Shown in pieces: positions 30,120 to 34,774 of a stretch of DNA of 34,774 bases. A program made the position numbers and the translations under genes. The stretch spans positions 1 through 34,774 of the forward strand of contig JARKVN010000109.1 in assembly GCA_029851645.1 (NCBI GenBank). Direction: 5' to 3'. Source of the stretch: Cellulosilyticum sp. GTDB taxonomy: Bacteria; Bacillota; Clostridia; Lachnospirales; Cellulosilyticaceae. The notes below the pieces were generated by a model that worked only from the letters and a program-made list of their open reading frames with translations, did not search any database and was not told the DNA's origin. The first letter of the stretch is position 1. Each line of letters opens with the position of its first letter.

Positions 30120-30162
30120 TTTCTTCTCCTTCTTGGTCTCTCTGGGCCAATTTAAAGGCAAT
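30120..30162 (-). promoter_or_regulatory. PyrR-type binding loop and antiterminator 5' arm in the pyr leader
   Basis: Minus strand ATTGCCTTTAAATTGGCCCAGAGAGACCAAGAAGG. TTGG/CCAA stem with CAGAGAG loop resembles the PyrR binding loop; ATTGCCTTT..ATTGG is complementary to CCAATAAAGGCAAT of the attenuator 5' arm. Confidence 0.75.
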
Positions 30163-30180
30163 CGTTATTTAATTTTTTAC

Positions 30181-30209
30181 AGTCTAACACTTATGCCAGA
30201 TACTGTCAA
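30181..30209 (-). promoter_or_regulatory. pyr operon promoter
   Basis: Minus strand TTGACA-17 nt-TAGACT. Confidence 0.75.
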
Positions 30210-30238
30210 GAGCCTATTTTATATTCACTACTTTTCCT

Positions 30239-30841
30239 TTATTTTTCGACTTGTCCCAGCATTTCATAAATTTTATAAAAATCTCCTTTAGAGACAGTTG
30301 TATAACTGGTCTTATCTAAATCACCAATGGCGATCATGTCTGAATGCTCACCTAATGGGCTTGGGACACCATTTGTATATTTTATGTGGTGACTCAGTCT
30401 TTGCTGATCTTTATCTACCATTTGTATCATTTCAATCTCATCCGCATAACCTAATGCTAAAGCAGCACTTGCAAAAGGTACCCCTTTCCAAGACATACGC
30501 AGTCCATACATACTCACATTAGTTGCCGAAATGGCACTAATTTTATAGAGTTCTTTCACTTGTTCTTCACTGAGCATATGAAACTCATCAACGACAATGT
30601 AATCATAGTTATTAGATACAATATCATTGACATCCATTGTCTCATCTGGTTTTAGTAAAATATCTGCTTTTACTTTATCTCTAATCAGTCTGCTACAAAT
30701 ATACCCCCCGTCCCGTGTATCTAATTCTGGTTTTAAAACAAGTGTTTTTAAATTTCTTATCTTTAAGTTTTGTACTTCTGCAATAGCTCTTGCTGACTTT
30801 GAAGAACCCATTACCCCCACTGTTACTTTAAAAAAGCCCAT
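30239..30841 (-). CDS. Thymidine kinase-like P-loop protein (divergent; lacks zinc-ligand cysteines)
   Basis: GVMGSSKSARAIAEV (variant P-loop), LKPELDTRDGGYICSR, YIVVDEFHMLSEEQVKEL (Walker B), MYGLRMSWKGVPFASAALALGYADEIEMI, as in the TK1/Tdk fold; no C-terminal CxxC pairs. Confidence 0.7.
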   Translation of the reverse strand: MGFFKVTVGVMGSSKSARAIAEVQNLKIRNLKTLVLKPELDTRDGGYICSRLIRDKVKADILLKPDETMDVNDIVSNNYDYIVVDEFHMLSEEQVKELYKISAISATNVSMYGLRMSWKGVPFASAALALGYADEIEMIQMVDKDQQRLSHHIKYTNGVPSPLGEHSDMIAIGDLDKTSYTTVSKGDFYKIYEMLGQVEK

Positions 30842-30983
30842 TAGTCTATCTCCTTTTGCCTTAATTATCTTTCATCCACTAGGCATTATACACCATTTTT
30901 TCTTTGGTTTAAAGTTTCAATACTTGCTAAAAAATATTTAAATTTTTCTTAGAGTCATCTTATTATTTTAGGATAAAATGGAG

Positions 30984-31006
30984 TATACTAAAAACAAATT
31001 GTTTTT
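30984..31006 (+). promoter_or_regulatory. Candidate pepF -10 with abutting palindrome
   Basis: TATACT at 30984-30989 followed by AAAAACAA-A-TTGTTTTT (30990-31006). Confidence 0.4.
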
Positions 31007-31039
31007 CATAACTTATTATCAAGTAAAGGAGGTCTCTAT

Positions 31040-32830
31040 ATGACCAAACGAAAAGATATTCCATCTGAGGACAAATGGAGGTTAGAAGATATTTTTCCTA
31101 CAGACGAGGCATTTAAAACTTCTCTTTCTAATGTTGACAAGAAACTAGCCGATTTAGCTACCTATGAAGGTCAATTAACTCAAAATAGCTCTGACTTGTT
31201 AACTTTTCTAAAAGCTCAGGATGACTTCTGGGTAGAGGTCAATAAGCTTTATGTGTATGCACACATGCGTCTTCACGAAGATGGAAATCAAAGCTTTTAT
31301 CAGGACCTTTCTCAAAAATCTGAAATGTTTAGTATTAAAGCAAGTAGCACTATGGCATTTGTTCAACCTGAACTTAGCACCCTCACCCCTGAACAACTAG
31401 AAACTTTTTATACCCAAACGCCAGCTCTTTTACATTATAAGCGCTATTTTGATGAACTCATGCGTCAAAAAGCTCACATTTTAGACCCTGCTACTGAAGC
31501 GCTGCTTGCTGAAGTGGGTAATCTAGCTGGTACTGCTCAAAACACCTTCGCAATGCTAATCAACGTAGACCTAAAATTCCCTATGATTCATAATGCAGAA
31601 GGTGAGACTATCCCCCTTACGCATGCTACTTATATTCCATTAATGGAAAATAATAAGCGTAAGGTACGTCAGGAAGCTTTTGATGCCCTTTATAGTACCT
31701 ATAATGCTTTTAAAAATACATTAGCAAGTCTCTTTGCTGGGAATATCAAACAGTATGCCTTATTCACGAACACAAGACATTTTAATTCTCCTCTTGAAAT
31801 GGCTTTATCTGAAAATAATATTCCAACTCAGGTTTATCACAATCTCATTCAAACCGTCAATAAGCACCTAGGCACTTTACATCGCTATATGACACTTCGT
31901 AAAAACACCTTATCTTTAGATGAACTTCATATGTATGACTTATTTGTACCTATGGTGAAAGACTATGAGAAGAAGCTTTCCTTTAAAGAAGCTCAAGAAA
32001 TCATCATTCAAGCACTCGCACCTTTAGGTAAAGATTATATTGAGGTGGTCACTTCTGCTTTTGATTCAGGTTGGATTGATAAATATGAGAATGAGGGCAA
32101 ACGTAGTGGGGCTTATTCTTGGGGCACTTATGGCGCACCTCACCCTTATATTCTGCTTAATCATACATCTAATATTAACAGTATGTTTACTTTAGCTCAT
32201 GAGATGGGTCATGCGATGCATACTTACTATTCTCATAAAAATCAAGCACCTATGTATGGTGATTATTGTATTTTCGTTGCAGAAGTTGCTTCAACAGTTA
32301 ATGAAGCGCTGCTTATGCAATATTTACTTAAACAAACTAACAGCCCCATAGAAAAACAATATCTTCTCAACTACTTTATGGATCAGTTCAAAAATACACT
32401 TTACCGCCAAACCATGTTTGCAGAATTTGAACTTGAGATGCATCTGGCTTACCAAAAGGGTGAAACTTTAACAAGTGAATACTTATCCACTCATTATTAT
32501 GAATTGGTCAAAAAATATCATGGCAAAGATGTCATTGTTGACGATGCCATTGCTATAGAATGGTCACGTATTCCTCACTTCTATACCCCATTTTATGTAT
32601 ACCAGTATGCCACAGGCTACTCTGCTGCTATTGCTTTATCTGAACGTATCTTAAATGAGGGAGAACCTGCTGTTAAAGATTATATCCGTTTCTTAAGTGG
32701 CGGCTCTTCTGCAGATCCTATCGATTTATTAAAAATTGCAGGCATTGATATGAGCAGTGAAAAACCTATTGAGGCAGCACTTGACTTATTTAGTCACTTA
32801 ATTGATACATTTCATGAAACTCTAAAATAA
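31040..32830 (+). CDS. pepF: Oligoendopeptidase F (M3 family)
   Basis: 596 aa; zinc motif LAHEMGHAMHTYYS; N-terminal DKWRLEDIFPTDEAF; RBS AAAGGAGG before ATG. Confidence 0.95.
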   Translation: MTKRKDIPSEDKWRLEDIFPTDEAFKTSLSNVDKKLADLATYEGQLTQNSSDLLTFLKAQDDFWVEVNKLYVYAHMRLHEDGNQSFYQDLSQKSEMFSIKASSTMAFVQPELSTLTPEQLETFYTQTPALLHYKRYFDELMRQKAHILDPATEALLAEVGNLAGTAQNTFAMLINVDLKFPMIHNAEGETIPLTHATYIPLMENNKRKVRQEAFDALYSTYNAFKNTLASLFAGNIKQYALFTNTRHFNSPLEMALSENNIPTQVYHNLIQTVNKHLGTLHRYMTLRKNTLSLDELHMYDLFVPMVKDYEKKLSFKEAQEIIIQALAPLGKDYIEVVTSAFDSGWIDKYENEGKRSGAYSWGTYGAPHPYILLNHTSNINSMFTLAHEMGHAMHTYYSHKNQAPMYGDYCIFVAEVASTVNEALLMQYLLKQTNSPIEKQYLLNYFMDQFKNTLYRQTMFAEFELEMHLAYQKGETLTSEYLSTHYYELVKKYHGKDVIVDDAIAIEWSRIPHFYTPFYVYQYATGYSAAIALSERILNEGEPAVKDYIRFLSGGSSADPIDLLKIAGIDMSSEKPIEAALDLFSHLIDTFHETLK

Positions 32831-32847
32831 AGAAAAGTTCATTATAG

Positions 32848-32885
32848 AAGCCTTCAAGTCATTTCTTATAAATACTTGAAGGCTT
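32848..32885. terminator. Bidirectional terminator-like hairpin between pepF and the corA-like gene
   Basis: AAGCCTTCAAGT - 14 nt - ACTTGAAGGCTT, perfect 12-bp stem. Confidence 0.75.
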
Positions 32886-32909
32886 TCCTTATCCTCTATA
32901 TTATACTTT

Positions 32910-34421
32910 TTATAAACCACATCCATATCGAATGGTAAAACTCACACTTACTATTAACAAAAAACCCATGATAACTTTCATGATAATAGACTTCGTTGTA
33001 CGCCGTTTGCTCCATATACAGAGTGCAACAACAGCTAGAATAGGTAGTAAAACATAACTATTCAGCCAAAGCCCCACTGCACGATTATGCCACCAATGGG
33101 GTGCTTCCTTTTGAAAAATATTCATACCAAAAAAACCGGTCACAAAACTCGGAAGTACTAACGCTGCACCAATAATAGTTAGAAGCTGCATTTTTATATT
33201 AGAACTTGACTGTTCCACTAAGGTGGCATACTCATGAACTTCATCAATTTCAAAGTTTAATTGTTCTAGTTCTTCATTAATTTTAAAAGCCTTTGAGAGT
33301 TGTTCATAAATATATGCTCCCTCAGGGTCTTCTGTTACTTCCTTAAAATAAAGCTGGTTGACAAACTGAATGTAAATTTCATAAATACTTGCAATAGCTG
33401 ATGGTAACTCACATTTAGGTAAAGTAGAAATTCGAGCAAGTTCAGAAGATAAATTAAGTAAAGTGGCTCGTTGCATGAGTACAAGCTTAACAAGTTGGTC
33501 ATAGAATCTGTCATGAATGGGTTCTTTGGTGATACAAAGTAGCATAAAACGATTAATGCCATATAGATACGCTCTACATTTTAGATAGCTACTTTCTGCT
33601 ACACCTAATAACTTTTCTATTTCTTCTAAAGCATTACTTCTTTTATTATTGGTCATGAGTCCTGATAGCACTGCTAAATCAACTTTCTCTTCATAGATTT
33701 CTGATACCAATTGTCCCTTGTAATACATACAGCAACAAAACATTTGATTACCTAAAATGGGTTCTATTAAAATCTGTTCATAAGAAGTAAGTTCTCCCTT
33801 ACATTCAAAAGGTTTACCTAAGACTTTCATAATGAGAGGACTAATAGCTAAGGTTTCATCATAATCTATAGAACGAAAATCTTCTCTGATTTGTATCTTC
33901 CGATTTAGATAAATGATAACTTCCTTAGGAAGACCTACTTCTCTTGCTTTCTCTATAGGTAAAAGTGGTGGATAAACGCACTGATTAAAGCTATTAATTG
34001 CTTCAATTTCCTCTATCTTATCATAGTCATTATTAATTAATCTAAAACTTAGTAGTCCGATTCCTGTTTTATAAAGCTTTAAATCGATTTGCTTAATTCC
34101 AAGCTCATAACTCTTTCCATCTTTTGTGAGCTTAAAATGACTCGTTTCATCTAACTCTTCATACTCATAATTTCTCACAATAATAGGTGCACTCTGAAAG
34201 GTATAAAGTGCTGTTCGAATAGGCTTATAAAAATAAACATACTCGTTATAATCTTTATCTGTTTCAATGACCAAATTATGTGCCTTCCAATAGCCTAAGC
34301 TTTCAAAACTTTTACCCTTAATTTGGGTATGCTGATGGAACAAAGCATCATTACTTTTTCTATGGCATTTCCAACTGAAAGGAAAAACAAATAAATGTTC
34401 ACTAATGATTTTTCGCTCCAT
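32910..34421 (-). CDS. CorA-family (2-TM-GxN) metal transporter-like protein
   Basis: C-terminal IGAALVLPSFVTGFFGMNIF (GMN motif) flanked by TM segments; helical cytoplasmic N-terminal region. Confidence 0.75.
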   Translation of the reverse strand: MERKIISEHLFVFPFSWKCHRKSNDALFHQHTQIKGKSFESLGYWKAHNLVIETDKDYNEYVYFYKPIRTALYTFQSAPIIVRNYEYEELDETSHFKLTKDGKSYELGIKQIDLKLYKTGIGLLSFRLINNDYDKIEEIEAINSFNQCVYPPLLPIEKAREVGLPKEVIIYLNRKIQIREDFRSIDYDETLAISPLIMKVLGKPFECKGELTSYEQILIEPILGNQMFCCCMYYKGQLVSEIYEEKVDLAVLSGLMTNNKRSNALEEIEKLLGVAESSYLKCRAYLYGINRFMLLCITKEPIHDRFYDQLVKLVLMQRATLLNLSSELARISTLPKCELPSAIASIYEIYIQFVNQLYFKEVTEDPEGAYIYEQLSKAFKINEELEQLNFEIDEVHEYATLVEQSSSNIKMQLLTIIGAALVLPSFVTGFFGMNIFQKEAPHWWHNRAVGLWLNSYVLLPILAVVALCIWSKRRTTKSIIMKVIMGFLLIVSVSFTIRYGCGL

Positions 34422-34505
34422 AATTAATATCCTCTCTTTACCCCAATCACATTATAGAACTAGCATAACCTCAGGATAAGCTCACTATGCATCCTAGAAA
34501 TAAAT

Positions 34506-34538
34506 AAAGAAGGTACCTGCTTTTTAAGTACCTTCTTT
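34506..34538 (-). terminator. Rho-independent terminator of the Asn-rich peptide gene
   Basis: AAAGAAGGTAC - 11 nt - GTACCTTCTTT perfect 11-bp stem, T-rich on the minus strand. Confidence 0.75.
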
Positions 34539-34550
34539 CTATTTTGGAAA

Positions 34551-34727
34551 TTATTTGTTGTTATTGTTTCTGCTTCCACAGCCATTACAGTTAGTGCTGT
34601 TATTGTATTGGTTGTTATTGCTATTATCGTAGTTATTTTTACTTCCGCAGTTATCGTAATTATTTCTATTCCCGCAATTATCATAGTTATTACTTGATTT
34701 GTTGTCATATTTGTTGTTTTGTGCCAT
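34551..34727 (-). CDS. Asn-rich, Cys-containing 58-aa peptide with 9-aa NNYDNCG repeats
   Basis: Manual translation: MAQNNKYDNKSSNNYDNCGNRNNYDNCGSKNNYDNSNNNQYNNSTNCNGCGSRNNNNK*. AAAGGAGAC RBS upstream and terminator downstream. The supplied 34460..34708 ORF is a different frame of the same repeat. Confidence 0.75.
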   Translation of the reverse strand: MAQNNKYDNKSSNNYDNCGNRNNYDNCGSKNNYDNSNNNQYNNSTNCNGCGSRNNNNK

Positions 34728-34774
34728 TTTTAAAGTCTCCTTTGTTTATAATATGATATTTTGTTAAGAAATAC

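Noticed and set aside
30100-30291. Plus-strand 63-aa ORF
   Set aside because: Antisense to the pyr leader and promoter; no RBS or family similarity seen.
34460-34708. Minus-strand 82-aa ORF (MTTNQVITMIIAGIEIITITAEV...)
   Set aside because: Out-of-frame translation of the Asn-rich repeat gene, lacks an RBS, and runs through the terminator at 34506-34538.
1-34774. CRISPR arrays, tRNA/rRNA genes, transposases, integrases, prophage genes
   Set aside because: None recognised on either strand; no regularly spaced direct repeats apart from the protein-coding repeats described.

Overview
Low-GC Firmicutes/Clostridia-type chromosomal segment, possibly Lachnospiraceae-like (taxon is inference). Nearly all genes lie on the minus strand. 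Read from high to low coordinate along the minus strand, the main blocks are: (1) a small Asn/Cys-rich repeat peptide whose true frame is not in the supplied ORF track, then a CorA-family protein; (2) pepF on the plus strand; (3) a divergent thymidine-kinase-like protein lacking zinc-ligand cysteines; (4) a complete de novo pyrimidine operon pyrB-C-F-carA-carB-K-D-E, preceded by a promoter and a leader with readable PyrR-type attenuator architecture; (5) a compact four-gene operon of a 22-aa-repeat protein, a MoxR-type AAA+ ATPase, a DUF2201-like metallopeptidase/VWA protein and an uncharacterised protein, flanked by its own promoter and terminator and followed by a SWIM-SNF2 helicase; this is the best candidate here for an undescribed system; (6) a UPF0340 protein (plus strand), an EcsC-like protein with a small partner, and a water-forming-NADH-oxidase-like flavoprotein; (7) an LCP protein with a long acidic Pro/Glu/Ser/Thr-rich tail, a MATE transporter, and DUF4321; (8) a maf-radC-mreBCD-minCDE-rodA cell-shape/division cluster, with rodA truncated by the window edge and no PBP2 gene between mreD and minC. 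All calls come from reading motifs and translations; no database search was run.
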